In this document: positions 52,901 through 64,000 of the stretch, piece after piece
Position numbering within the stretch: the stretch's first letter is position 1
How the letters are laid out: every line of letters begins with the position of its first letter
The notes under the pieces: generated by a model
Seen by the model: the letters and a program-made list of their open reading frames with translations, nothing else
Database searches by the model: none
What the model was told of the DNA's origin: nothing
From: Eutreptiella sp. 'Long Island Sound 2002'
Taxonomy: Eukaryota > Euglenozoa > Euglenophyceae > Eutreptiales > Eutreptiaceae
Length of the DNA: 64,000 bases
Assembly (NCBI GenBank): GCA_964036045.1
Contig: OZ038387.1
Span: 19,308,794 to 19,372,793, forward strand
Reading direction: 5' to 3'
Program-made: the position numbers and the translations under genes

Positions 52901-55430
52901 CCCCCAAATGCAGTTTGAGGTCCTTTGGCATCTTGTTCAGTCAGGAGGTGCCAGGGCATATGGGGCTGCGGTCCAACCGCACAAGCCCAACGTCCCCAAA
53001 AGGGTGACCCCGTCTTCCCCCACACATGCCATGGGCTCAACGCCCATTGGCAAGCCGTTTGCACTTGACAAGTTCAAGTCTTTGCTTTTATTGGCAAAGG
53101 CCTCTCAGCTGCGAAGACCCCTGCCCCTGGGGTCAGAGGGGGTGTGGGCCACGCTCGGTTTGGAATGCAAACGGACGTGGGTACGTGGCCGAGCAATGGA
53201 TGTGGGGTGGCCTGCCATTGGTGCAGCGCGCGCGCACGCGCGTTGGGAAGGGCAGCAGCAACGAGTCCGCCCGCGGCGCGTGCTGTCACACGCCGCCTCC
53301 TCAAGTGCCCGACCCTCCTGTTTGGGATGGCCCGCTGATGGCACGCTCTCCGTTGGTGCGCTGCAGCCCCCACACAGAACGACAAGAAGGACGACAAACC
53401 GGCCCGGCGCCGACTGCTGCTGGACACCTCGGCCATGCCTCACCCCACCACCTCTGCCTCGCCCGAGAGGTCCTGTGGCCATGATGAGAGGCAGAGCCCT
53501 GTTCCCGGAGCGCACCCCAGCAGCACCACAAGTGTCAGGTGTGCCTGCCCCGCCCACCCCCCGGCGGTGCCCCAAGGGCCCTTGGCCCCAAGGCGGTTCT
53601 GCGCACGGGGGCACACCGCCTGCGTTGGGGTACATCCAACAAAATGGGACGGCAAATGCGGATTCGGCAGTCGATTGTTGTTGGTCAAGGGCTGGGGGGC
53701 AGGCCATTGTGCGACCGGCAGGAACCCTTTTTGCACACTTCTGCCCCCAAACGGCACTCAGCTCCCTCGTGAGCGGCGGTCGCATAGTACATGGCGATGG
53801 GCCGCACCCCAGTGGCCACTGGCCCTTGGTCAAGGATCAGCCCCACCCCTAATTTTCAGAAGTTTCAGGATTTCCGTGCTCGAGTCAGAGTATTCTCGTC
53901 CAGGTCGGTTCGTCCCCTTGAAAAAACCTGCCCCCAGTGCTTTCGGGTCAACTGCGGTCCGAGACTTTTGGTGAAAGTCTCGATCGCGCTCTGAGGACCC
54001 AACAACGACTGATTTGGACGCGAGAGCCGCCCTCGTGCGGTACCGTGGCATCCAGCCATGACGTTGCATACGGATGAGGATGCGATCAGTGTCGCAACCC
54101 GGTCACCTTAAGCGCTCCCGACAGTTGACCGGCAAAAGTCGGCGGATGGGGGAGACCATCGACCGGCCAACAAACAAAGGGGGGCTCTCAAAGGAGTAGT
54201 GCATCGCCGTTGGAGTCCTGCTGGTTGGCCTTGTGCAGAGGGCAGGGCCTGACGCGGCGCGCGGTGCGGCCATCTGGGCCATGTCTGTGGGAACAAGGCG
54301 GGCATTCACGCGTCTCTCGTTGTTGATGCCCCTTCACATGTTTTTTTTTTGGGGGGAAAGGGCACACGCCCATCAAGGCCCCGGTCACGGGCGCATGAGA
54401 GTGTGAGCTGCGGCGTCGGGGAGGGCGTGGCTCTGCATCCCGACCCCTTGCACCGCGGGTAACACGGAGCACGGCAGAGGGACGGGCGGTGTCGGATGCG
54501 AGGCTGTCCCATGAGCCCCGCATGAACCCCGCAGATGATCCTGCGGATGGTCCTGCCCGAAAACCCGGCGTTGCCCGGGGGAGGCGTGGCGGGGGCCCCG
54601 GGGCGCGGGCGGTGCAGGGCCCGCCCCCTGGGCGGTCAGACCACGCCGGGGACGGTAGCGACCATTGTGTGTGGCATCGGCGCACAAGCCATGTGCCCGT
54701 GCACCCGCGCTCTTGTGCTCAGGTCCAAGGAGCCGTTGTGGGAGGGTTGGGACTCGCTCTCCCTGAACCAGCAGGGGAGGATCCACAGCAAGGATTGGCA
54801 GGTCCCGCGCCCTGTGGTGCCGGCACGTTGCAACCCCTCTCCTCGCCGTGCCGAACATGCCCTGTGATGTGAAACAGACGTCGGAGCTGGTCAGCCCCCC
54901 CCCCCCCCCCGCAAGGGACGCTTTAGAAGAGGAGTTGTATGGAGGCCTGCCAGGGCTGGGGGGGGGGGGCACATGGCACACACCAGGATGCGGGCTGTGC
55001 AGAGTGGGCTGCAGAGGTGCATGTGCCTGCCAGGTTGACCGGGCGGTTTCTCGTGGTTTTTTGTTCAAAACAAAGGTCCATTCCAAACCGCCGTGGGTTG
55101 GCCGTTGGCTCAGAATGGCCTTCATTATCCTCCAAGTCATGCCAATTCAAGGCCCCACTGCGTCTTTTCTTTGTGCAGGCAGACTACCGGATGGCCCCCG
55201 TTTTGCTTTATTCCCTGGCGCCCAGCGGACCCCCTCCCCCTGAAGTCAGGGGTGTTGAGAACCGGGGCTAGAACCCCCCCCCCCCATGTGTGTGCTACCC
55301 CTGCCCCCCCCCCCCCCCCCCCGCCTCCGGCCAATAGTTAGTTGCCAAAGGTGCCGGCCTCAAGAGTCCATGGGTGCCAAAGGTGCCCGATGCTCCATGG
55401 GCACCAAATGCGCCCAAAGGAAATTTTTGT
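52901..55430. other. GC-rich segment, no gene recognised
   Basis: The longest plus frame (52908-53852, 314 codons) is Pro/Arg/Gly-rich, and an opposing minus frame covers the same bases, which points to compositional openness rather than coding. C-runs are at 54896-54910 and 55307-55322. Confidence 0.4.
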
Positions 55431-55590
55431 CCACTTTGCACCCCAACACTATCCTTAAACCCAACCTTGACTCTGACGCCCACCCCAACTCTAAGCCTAG
55501 TAGTAATTGTACCCCTACCCCTAACCCCTAGCCCTAACCCCAACCCTAGCCCTATCAAGACTGAATATTGGGACCAAGCTGGCAGGTTGT
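55431..55590. repeat. Degenerate telomeric tract joined to the 1.15-kb repeat border
   Basis: Decayed CCCTAA-like units (ACCCCTAACCCCTAGCCCTAA and variants) run to 55552 and are followed at once by ATCAAGACTGAATATTGGGA, then CCAAGCTGG. This is the same junction as at 21507. Similarity to the 1.15-kb repeat fades soon after. Confidence 0.85.
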
Positions 55591-56346
55591 TGGTGGGGAA
55601 GCCGGTGCGGAAGGTGGGAAACGCGGCACGCAATAGCGGAAAATTCAGGAACGTTGATGTATGAAAATACAATTGATAGTTTGAGTGCGGACACCACCAA
55701 CCAACACAAAAAAAAGCACCCAAGGAGGGGGGGAAAGGGGGGGGGGGGGCTCACAGAGACAAAATCACGCAAAACAATATCATTGGAAAACCATGCACCA
55801 AAATCGATGGGATGGCGGGGCCATCAAAAAGGAGTTATCCATTGCGATGCAACTCACATGCCGCCAACTCTCCGTGCCTTGGAATTTGTTTCACTGATGA
55901 ATTTTGGAGAGCTCACCTTGTGTTGTGGTGGTTCAAGCAAAGGGCCAATGGAACGTTGAGGAGGCATGAAGTTGGGGGTCTGAAAACATCTTGCATGTCT
56001 CAACACATCGTAGAGGCAAGGCTTGGGGGGCGCTTGTGGAGAAAAGAAAGGAGACATTGGGAGGACAAGCCTGTTCAACTAAAACACTACACTCCTAGGA
56101 ATTGGTGCCACTTGACTGGAGACTTTAACACTCCAAGGTGGGTTCCACCTGGTTGTGTGCGTGCATGCCTGTATGCCTTGTAACTCCTTCATTGTGCCTT
56201 CCAACGTGTGCCTACCTTCACTTGCTCTTTGTGTCTCATGTATCTCATGTGCCTTGCTTTTGCCTTTTGCTTTGCTCATCCAATTCTAGCTCCTTCTTGA
56301 GCACCGCTTGAAGACTTGGGCTACTGAGTTGGGTTTACCGTGTCGA
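55591..56346. other. Unassigned segment
   Basis: A poly-A and poly-G stretch (55706-55750), then sequence with short open frames only. Nothing recognised. Confidence 0.35.
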
Positions 56347-56912
56347 GGTTTTACAACCCTTCTTAGGGTCCACGGTGAGCAACACATTTTAGCAGCAGCA
56401 GGAGCAGCAGCAGCAACAAGCAGACGGTTAGAAATTCTTTGTGCGGACCGTGGCTCAAAACCGGCATCTGAGTAGCTCAAAATGACCATCCAGCTAATGC
56501 GCATCACCTGCAACCAAATTTGTGCCGTTTCGAGCCATCTAGCCCGTTTTATGACCGATTTAGTGTCCAAAAATGGCCGTCTTCAGCTTGTTTTTGGGAC
56601 GATCATTGTGAAAGTTCAGGTTGATCGCCGGTGTGTCAAGTAAGCGTCTCCAATGAGGGCTGTTCTTCTTCCATAGCAATTGGGCCATCAAATGATTGCA
56701 AATGGGTGTTCAGTGCGGCATATTCCATGCCATGGTGCCACACGGTGGTCTGTTTTGAGGTGAAAATGAGCCGTTGTTGAGCTGTTTGTCTGGACGATCA
56801 TCCTGAAAGTCCATGATAATATCCAACGCTACACGTTCTTCATCCATGGCGATATGCTATGCAATGAACAAGATTAGGACCCAGCTCGGTCCTAGTCGTA
56901 GTCTTGATAGGA
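56347..56912 (-). repeat. Divergent inverted copy of the telomere-linked repeat
   Basis: Read on the minus strand, it begins ATCAAGACT, then AGGACCGAGCTGGG (56908-56880), and ends in a poly-Gln-like GCT tract and GTGGACCCTAAGAAGGGTTG (about 56374-56350). These match the order of both ends and the GCT tract of the 1.15-kb repeat. The interior is shorter and strongly diverged. Confidence 0.6.
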
Positions 56913-57069
56913 CCTTGTCCACATTCCAAAGCAAATTGTTGTGCGGTTAGTGGGGCAACTAGTGCCGTACCCGTTTGGAGAAGCCTAGCCTGCATGCTTA
57001 AAGCGATTCCTCCTAAAATCGTGTAAGCTTCGCGAAATACACGGGGAGGGGGGGGCACCACGGCTAAGG

Positions 57070-57450
57070 CGAAGGTTTACACTCCTTTGTTCTGTGCAAT
57101 ACATGCAAGACGAAACAGACGCCGGTCCACTCGGGGCCCCGCAGCAATTTTCGTAGTGCCGCTGGTCGAGTTCAAAGTCCTTCATCTCAAGGGATACACA
57201 CTGTCCGAAGGGAGGGCGGGTGGGACCCTCCATTTCAATTATGAAAATCGACTAAACGAGAACAGAAATCGTAGGCATGCTGCATATATGCACAGACAAC
57301 GGCAGCTCCAGGGAACACATCAAACTTCAGTTTCAACGGAAACTATAGTTTACACCTTTTTCTTTTCTGCAATGTATGCAAGACAAAACAAATGCCAGTC
57401 CACTCCGGGCCCTATTACGAGAGGAAAGGATTTTCTTCACAGCCCTAGAG
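57070..57450. repeat. Diverged direct repeat, about 270 bp apart
   Basis: 57075-57145 (GTTTACACTCCTTTGTTCTG, then CAATACATGCAAGAC and CCACTCGGGGCCC) and 57348-57415 (GTTTACACC, CAATGTATGCAAGAC, CCACTCCGGGCCC) share the same order of motifs. Confidence 0.7.
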
Positions 57451-59130
57451 CAGAAACCATAGACCGAACATGTTTTCGAAGCATAAACCGACGTGCTGCG
57501 CGTGCACCCAGCCAAAACTCGGCCAGGTAGTCTCCTGGCGCCTGTACTGTATATAAGCGGACAGGGGCAAGCATGACTGGCACACGTGTCAAACCAAAGC
57601 GCTAATCACTACGCCCTTTGGCAAAAAACAGAGGAAACAAGCCGCTGCGGGACATGGCTCTGGCACCCCCCACCCCGGCTCGGAGAAAACGGAGGCATCC
57701 TCCTTTGTCGCACCCATCATGCCCCGTCAACAGCCAAAAGGCCAGAGGGGCAATCACGATTGTCACGTGGCGCACTAACCCACGGGAAAGGGGCCAGTGC
57801 AAAGAAGTCCTGAAAGGGAGAGGGGGACGGGTGCCATTGCCAATACTTCTCACGGGCAGACCCCAAGCAAGATCTCACCGAGTCAAAATTGTGGACCCTG
57901 CAGCGTGGATCCGCTGGACAACCAAAAGGGCTATAAAAACCCGCAATGGGAATCTTAAACCAACGACGAAGCCAGCACAGGGCATGCAGTATACGTTGCT
58001 GGCTAGAACAAAAAAAAGCACCTCTGTCCCTGTATTTGGTATCGTGCCACCGTACTATCACTACCTACACATACCCGGGGCCACTTCATGTACGTCGCCA
58101 GACGAACCCCCTGCATGCAGCCCCATAACTCCGCTGCTTGCAAGGTACTCCCCTAGCGGGGGCACTGAAACACGCGCACGCCCCCGGACGGCAGATACAA
58201 CCCAACACAATAAGCGTCAGCAAACAAAACCTAGGCGCTCCAGCAGGTTGGGGTACCGTTGACAGGTTGGGTTTTTTTTGCCTGCTCTGGTCTGGTTTCA
58301 GACAGACTGCACCGCACCCCTACCCCCGTTACTCCAACATATGGGCATATGAGGGTCAAGTCATTCAGGTGGATTTGTTGCATTTGATGTGTAGAAGACA
58401 TGTGCAACATGGGTCCCCTCAAGACCCCAATATGTTGAAGACTTTGACCAATAACTACCTTGGACACCCGGGTGATGCCTGGTGCAACTTGCAGTATCAA
58501 CCTCACCAGAGTGCAAGAAATCAAAGATGGCAAAATTTCTCAAACAGGCTGTCAAGTTGGGACATGAGACCACAATATTTGGATTCAGCACGTCAAAACG
58601 CATCCACTTATCTCCTTTCACTTTCTTCTGACTCCACAATATGTCGGACCACCCACGGGGACATCTATGAGTTGGTTCGGCCTCGGTACTCAAAAATATG
58701 GTCACCTATCCCCCCTTTACCCATACATTTCTGAAACAGCCTTTTCTCACAGATTTCAAAAAGTATACACATACCCCCCCCCTTACGCAACGAAATTTTG
58801 GTGCATTGGACGAAAAATTGAGAAAACTGAAAAAGTGCGAATTTGCTCTGTGTTGGCACCTAACGGATGTCCCAGAGAGATATGCTACCTTGCTTCGTCC
58901 TTATGCATGGATGCCTGCAACTTGATTATGGAGGGGGCGTCCTTGTACGGAGGGAGAGGGTTGGGGGACGGGATGGGGCTATGTTTTGGGGGGTTGATTT
59001 TTTTCTTTTGCCTGTTTCATTGCCAACCCCCCCCCCCCCCCACAGGGACCATCACTCTTCAGGTTTTGTGCAGATGGTTTGGGTTGGGGTTACAGTGAAA
59101 CCGAGCCGGGCAACTTGCAAGGATGAAGTA
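57451..59130. other. Unassigned segment with a 198-codon frame
   Basis: A plus frame at 58138-58734 has low G/C bias and a plausible hydrophilic composition (GHPGDAWCNLQYQPHQSARN) with a repeated Y-S-N/K-I-W motif, but no known domain. It might be an exon or a transposon remnant. Confidence 0.25.
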
Positions 59131-61400
59131 TAGTAAGATGTGGTGGGGAGTGGACCTAGAGAAGACGGTTGCAGCATTACGAGCATTTTGCAGTGTTCGT
59201 GGGGACCACCCACCCATTCCACCCATTTACAGGGGGTTGGGGGGGGGGGGGCGCTCTCTTACGGAACGGAGTGGTTTGGGGCGGGACGGGATGCCCCTCC
59301 CCCTTCGCCATATTCAAGTTGGAGCTGGCCCATCCTGATGCACCCTGATGCTCTTATGCCCCCTCATGACCGCATCTCATGCTTGGATGCACGCGGATGC
59401 ACTCGTCCACACCCTGTCTACCTTCATGCACCTGCACGTGCATTGATGCGCCCTCACCCACCCCCATGCACCTTCATGCACCTTCGTGTGCCTTCGTGCA
59501 TCCCGGTGCTTATTCACGAGCCTTCGTAGCAGTGTGTGCCATCAAGACCCGTGTGTCTCTGGCCCGCAAAGCGGCTCGGCGGTCAGTTACCTCATGTCTA
59601 AGCTCCCCGGCGTATCCAAATTGCTCACATTTGGCCGGTCACATTTTTCTGTCATCTCGGAAGCATCAGCCCCCACGACAATCTTCGGTGCTTGTCTCCT
59701 GTGCAGTTGCCCCTCTGCCCCTGCCCCCCCCCCTTCGAATTGTTTGTTGTCCACAACCTGCCGTATTGCATCCATGGCCCCCTGCGTCTCCCGGTCTGGG
59801 GCTCGTGTTGCTCGTTGGTTCCCCCCTTTCCCCCGCTTTCCCCCACGTGCATCAGTGGTCGCATGAGTCATGAGGAATGGGTTTGATATAGCCCGCCCTC
59901 GAATGCCCCTTTTTGTTGCTTTTCCACAGCACACCCCTTGCGGGGGTTGGCCATAAGCCGCTGGTGGGTGCCGTCTAGGCCTCGTTGGTGGACCGTCAAC
60001 CGCCGTCGGTTAATTGCCAACTCCTGTTTGTGATCGGCCATCCACCGTCCAGCAGTCTGGATGTTGCGCTCGAAGATTTGCAGTGTATTTTACCGCCATC
60101 GTGTTTCCCTTCGGAAAGAATCAGATCAGACATTCCTGGGCCCAGGCCTGTGCTGATTTTTTCCCCCAAGGAGGATCTCTCCCCCATTCAACCCCACCCC
60201 TCGCCTTTAAGGTGCGTCAAAAGTGGGCTTTTGTGCACCGTAGAATTTTCCTGCTGTTTGACGGGCACTGGCCCGGTGTGTGGGTGTGTGGCAAGGCGTG
60301 TTTGGCAAGATGGGCTTAGGGACTTTCTCACTCCATCCAGGCACTCATGGAAAGGTTCTTGAAGGTCAAACCCAATGTCAATTTGCCCCCCCACCCCACC
60401 CCACCCCCACCCCCACCCCCACCAATATATACACATCGCTTGTAGTAGCCATCCTCTGTTTCCGGTATGAAGACCACTATACCAGCAGCAAAAGTGCAAC
60501 TGTAAACAATGTGGCACAAAAGGCTGCTGCGCATCTTTTGGGTGCAGCAGTCCAGTTCACAAAGTTGTGCCCTTATCGTCAAGGCTATGCAGCAACAGAC
60601 TTTTGAGGTGCACACTGTCCCTCACATGTTCAAGCACACATGTGCTGCCATCCTCATCAGCATCCCCAGGATTTCTCTCCTAAGGGTGAGGTACGGTGTT
60701 TGGCTGCCGTTCAAGGAAAGTTTCCTTAGAAACCCTCCTCAGGCATGCAGGCCCCGGCACAGCACTGACAACAGCCCCTACCACCCCAAAACGGCCGTGC
60801 CTTCAACATCCTGCCACCCTCAACAGACCCCACAGTGTGTGTCTGTCAAATTCTTCAGATTCAGATTCTAGTGCAGATTCTATCTCCAATTTTGATCCAA
60901 TTCTGTACTGCATGTGATTTGAGCACGACCGCAAGGAGGAGGGTCCCCATTCTCTGACCCCCCCCCCCCTTTTACTCCCACGCCCAAGTAAACCCTGGGA
61001 CCATTGACCTTGCTGTGGTGTGGGGGCCCGAATGGCGTCAGGCCATTGTTTAAAACTCAGAGAAGGGGGTTTCGGCAGCTGGAGGGGGCTCCGTCTGCTT
61101 AAAGTTGCCCAACACACAGCGCCCAGGGGGGGCCTGGTTGCCTCAAGTTGCCCGACTCCTCTCCTCTTCCAACCCTCTCCCCTTCTCTTCTCGACACCCT
61201 GGTGCCCTGTTTGCCCTGTAGCGCCCGCAGTGTGTTGCCCCTAGCTGAGTCGCCCTATGGGAGTAGCCTGGGGGAGTAGGATGGGGTGCTGCAGAGCAAA
61301 AATGAGGCACCCAGACAGGATGTGTGTACATTTGAAGATCCCTCCCTCCCTCCCTCACTCCTCTCACGTGCCTGTCGGCACCCAGCGGGAGCCTTTCAAG
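59131..61400. other. C/T-rich segment, no gene recognised
   Basis: Short repeats of CATGCACC(T/C) (about 59425-59500), a CCCCAC run (60391-60421) and TCC tracts. Upstream exons of the REJ-like gene could lie here, but none can be identified by eye. Confidence 0.35.
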
Positions 61401-61410
61401 TTGCCCTGAC

Positions 61411-61605
61411 GTTCTACGGCAGTCCTGGGGGGGGGCTGCTTAATGTTGCCCACCATAAGCTGACGGGCTCTATCACTCAACAGCCTTAAATCCCGTTGAT
61501 CAGCTGAGTGCGAAGTTGCCCAGAATGTTCTATGGCAGTCCTGTGGGGGGGGGGGGGGTTAAGTTGCCCACCATAAGCTGACGGGTTACGTGCTCTAGTT
61601 CACAA
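61411..61605. repeat. About 115-bp imperfect duplication
   Basis: GTTCTACGGCAGTCCTGGGG to GTTGCCCACCATAAGCTGACGGG at 61410-61468 recurs at 61528-61587, each around a G run. Confidence 0.85.
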
Positions 61606-61648
61606 GAGCCTGAATGGCGAAGGCATGAGCAAGCAAGCGCCTTTCTGA

Positions 61649-64000
61649 GCGTTTATTTTTTTTCAAAAGCCCTAACCTTGCCTTTGCAAGCTACCCCTGG
61701 TAGGGACATTGAGCAGCCAGAGCTTCATGCCTGGGTCCCAGGGAGCCGCCCCCCGCAATGCTCAAACCATCCATCCATCCAACCCCCCCTTTGCACTGCC
61801 GGGACACCATCTGCTGCGTTCCGAACCCCCGCTCTGTCGCAGCACTGGCAGTCCAACGCCCGAGCGGACCCGCAGCAGCACTTTCGACGGCACCCCCTCG
61901 AAGCTCGGGCCTGACACACAAAGTGCAGCGGTCGCAGAAACGCTGAGCTGCACAGTCTCCCCCTCCGTCACGCTCTTCGACCCCGGAACCCCCTCCCTCC
62001 CGCCGGACGCGACCCCCAGCAACCGCACCCTCACCGCCTCCTACGTCCCCACGCTGTCCGCCCTCACTGCCTCGAATACCAGTGCCCCGACCCTGACCCT
62101 GGCCCTGCGCGCAAGCCCCTCACTCTCGGACGTCCCGTCTTGGACCGTGACCACCGATTTCACTGAGAGCCCCCTCGCAGTCACGCAAAGCCGCGTCCCA
62201 CACACGCAGACCGCCCGCTCCACCCCCACGGCCTCTGAGGTCCCCCGTACCTTCAGCTCGGACCCAAGCAGCACTTCGTCCCCTGCGGACAGCCGGTCCT
62301 GGGCGCCCTCAGACTCCCTCACGCCATCCCTCTTCAACACCGTCTCCCTCCCCCGCAGCAGCAGCGCATCGCCGGAGCCCACGCCCACGGACTCTGTTGT
62401 GTGCGTGGTCAGCGCCCGCATCGCCCCCCCCCCGTTCCCGCATCCCGACGAGACCCTGTGGCTGCATGCGGGCTACGCGGCGGAGCCGCCGGAGTGCGAC
62501 CCCCCGGACCGTGTGGAGTACGCGTGGGAGTGCGAGCGGCGCGTGGCCGGGCAGCGCGCGGGCGGGGCCTGCGGCGTGGCCCTCGACCGCAACGCGCCGG
62601 TCGTAGCGCTGGCGGGGGGCAGTCTGGCGCTCGGGAGCACGTACCACTTCACGCTGACGGTGTCCCTCGTGAAGGGGGTTCGGCGCGCGAGCGCAACGGC
62701 GCAGGTCTCCATTGAGCCGCAGCTGCCGGCGATGGTGGCGGACCTGCAGCCCCTCGGGCGGCTGGTGGACGTGCGGGCCCGGCAGGCGGTGATCCTCAAC
62801 GCATCCCTGTCCCATGACCCGATCGGGGGGCCGGGCGACGCGTACACGTTCCGGTGGAGCGCGTGCCGCGTGGCCCCCGACGGCGCGTGCGCGACGCCAG
62901 ACCCGGACCCGTTCCGGGACCTGCGCGGCCGGACGGGCGAGGCCGTGCGGGTCGTCCTCGGGCCGCACGTCCCCGTCGCGTGGCAGACATGGCGCTTCAG
63001 CGTCGTGTACGCGCAGGCGCGGCGCGCGCCGCGGCGCTCCGCGGAGGCCCGCGTGGAGCTGGAGTTCGTGACGGAGCCGGTGTACCGCGTGGCGGCGGCG
63101 GTGGAGGCCCGGCTGGACCCCGACCAACCCGCCGTTGTGGCCGCCCGTGTGACATACGGGGGCGAGCCCGTGCCCAGCGGGGCATTGCGGGTGGCGTGGC
63201 TCAGTCCCACGCTGGACCTGCGGGGCCTTAGCGCCTCCGGCGTCACGGACCGCCTCTCCCTCGCCGTCCCCGCCGCCGCGCTCGCAGGCCCGGACCCGCA
63301 CACCGTCACGCTGACGGTCGCGCAGGGCGCCGTCCAGCAGCTCCCGGTGCTGCTGCGCCCGCGCCGGCCCCCCGCCCTCGCCGCCCCGCCGCCCCCGCAG
63401 TGCGCGCGGTTCCTGCGGGTCAGCGCCGCGGATGCGGTGCTGGTGCCCGGGAGCACTGTGCAGTTGGCGCTGTGCTACGGGGCGTTCCAGAGCCCCGCGG
63501 GGCTCTACCCGCTGGAGTACCGTCTGGCGGTGGTGTACCACGGCGCGGAATACCCCATCGCCGCCCCCATCCCCTCCGGCCGCCGCGTCCTGGGGCCCAA
63601 CGGCGCGGCCGTCGTGTGGCGCGTTCCGATGCTCCCGATCCTCAACTCTGAGCCCCTGACCACGCTCCGCTTTGTCGCGTGGGTGTATGACAGCGCCGGC
63701 GTCGGGCGGAGATTTGAGGACGCGGCCATTGCGCGGCTGCTGAGGCTGGACCGCTACATCAGCGGCCCAATGGTGGTTGCGGAGGTCGAGAGGTCGCTTG
63801 CCGACGCCGTGCCGGGGGAGCGCGCCGTCAGCGACATCGCGCGCGCCGCGGTGCTGCTGGCGGAGGCGGGGGCGGGCGTCCCGGACGACGTCGTCGCGCG
63901 GCTGGCGCAGCACGGCCTCGCGCGGGTCGCCGCGCAGCCCGACAGCGCCTTTGCAGACGTGCAGCAGCGGAGGGTCCTCGGGCACGCGGTTCGGGGGCTG
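61649..64000 (+). CDS. PKD/REJ-like protein, partial (runs off the right edge)
   Basis: One frame is open from 61649, after TGA at 61646-61648, to the window end: about 784 codons without a stop. A pyrimidine tract and TTTGCAAG at about 61690 could be a 3' splice site; otherwise the first ATG is 61727. The first 220 residues are Ser/Thr/Pro-rich, like an extracellular stalk. From about 62400 the sequence shows repeating beta-sandwich features: YAWEC (about 62516) and FRWSAC (about 62849), each followed by YHFTLTVS- or WRFSVVYA-like strands. This is the W-x-C and strand pattern of PKD/REJ modules in polycystin-family and egg-jelly-receptor-like proteins. The segment from 63400 continues beta-rich and ends in helices. 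Such proteins are usually membrane-anchored; no membrane segment lies within the window. GC content is very high. Confidence 0.6.

Noticed and set aside
52058-53852. Overlapping 190-314 codon ORFs on both strands
   Set aside because: They cover the same bases in opposite directions with Pro/Arg/Gly-rich translations and no domain, as expected of GC-rich non-coding DNA.
57590-57623. tRNA-like or SINE-like A box on the minus strand (GTAGTGATTAGCGC)
   Set aside because: No B box, anticodon arm or acceptor pairing could be found downstream; the resemblance is limited to one arm.
62309-63985. 558-codon minus-strand ORF
   Set aside because: It is antisense to the PKD/REJ-like frame in very GC-rich DNA; the plus frame has recognisable motifs and the minus frame has none.

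Overview
The window is eukaryotic nuclear DNA. It has no operons, carries retrotransposons and hAT-type DNA transposons, contains interstitial CCCTAA (TTAGGG-type) telomeric tracts, large satellite arrays and many G/C homopolymers, and ends in a GC-rich PKD/REJ-like gene. A microalga or other protist fits best. A DIRS-order retroelement with split direct repeats recalls the PAT/Kangaroo elements known from volvocine green algae, but I cannot assign a species.

Layout. (1) 1-1975 is flanking DNA with short repeats. (2) 1976-9953 is a tyrosine-recombinase (YR) retrotransposon: gag-like ORF, YR, then RT-RNase H, bounded by A1...B1-A2...B2 split direct repeats. A 2.9-kb DNA transposon (about 6378-9252) sits at the 3' end of its RT ORF and carries a broken PHD-finger gene among palindromes. 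(3) About 10-46 kb is an APE-type LINE. Its ORF2 (zinc ribbon, endonuclease, RT, RNase H, zinc knuckle) is cut in two by one 28,199-bp insertion at 14493-42691. That insertion has 14-bp terminal inverted repeats and an 8-bp target duplication, and removing it restores the ORF2 frame exactly. (4) The insert is a giant hAT-like element. It holds a proline-rich ORF, a decayed SF1 (UPF1-like) helicase ORF, a telomere-linked 1.15-kb repeat in two copies, a 12.7-kb minisatellite with a 2,500-bp higher-order period, and a hAT transposase near the right end. An approximately 88-bp repeat family with a conserved 25-nt core lies upstream of each of its main ORFs. (5) 46-61.6 kb is mostly unassigned repeat-rich DNA: a 21-bp minisatellite, a third telomere-junction repeat, and an inverted divergent copy of the telomere-linked family. 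(6) 61649-64000 is the 5' part of a Ser/Thr/Pro-rich plus PKD/REJ-like gene that runs off the window.

Together, much of the first 46 kb is a nested record of mobile elements: retroelements formed the substrate, DNA transposons inserted into them, and the giant hAT brought or accumulated satellites and a helicase. The in-frame stops inside the YR, RT, transposase and helicase reading frames are TAG, while most recognised ORFs terminate at TGA. This may be decay, readthrough or a UAG reassignment, and is listed as a hypothesis.
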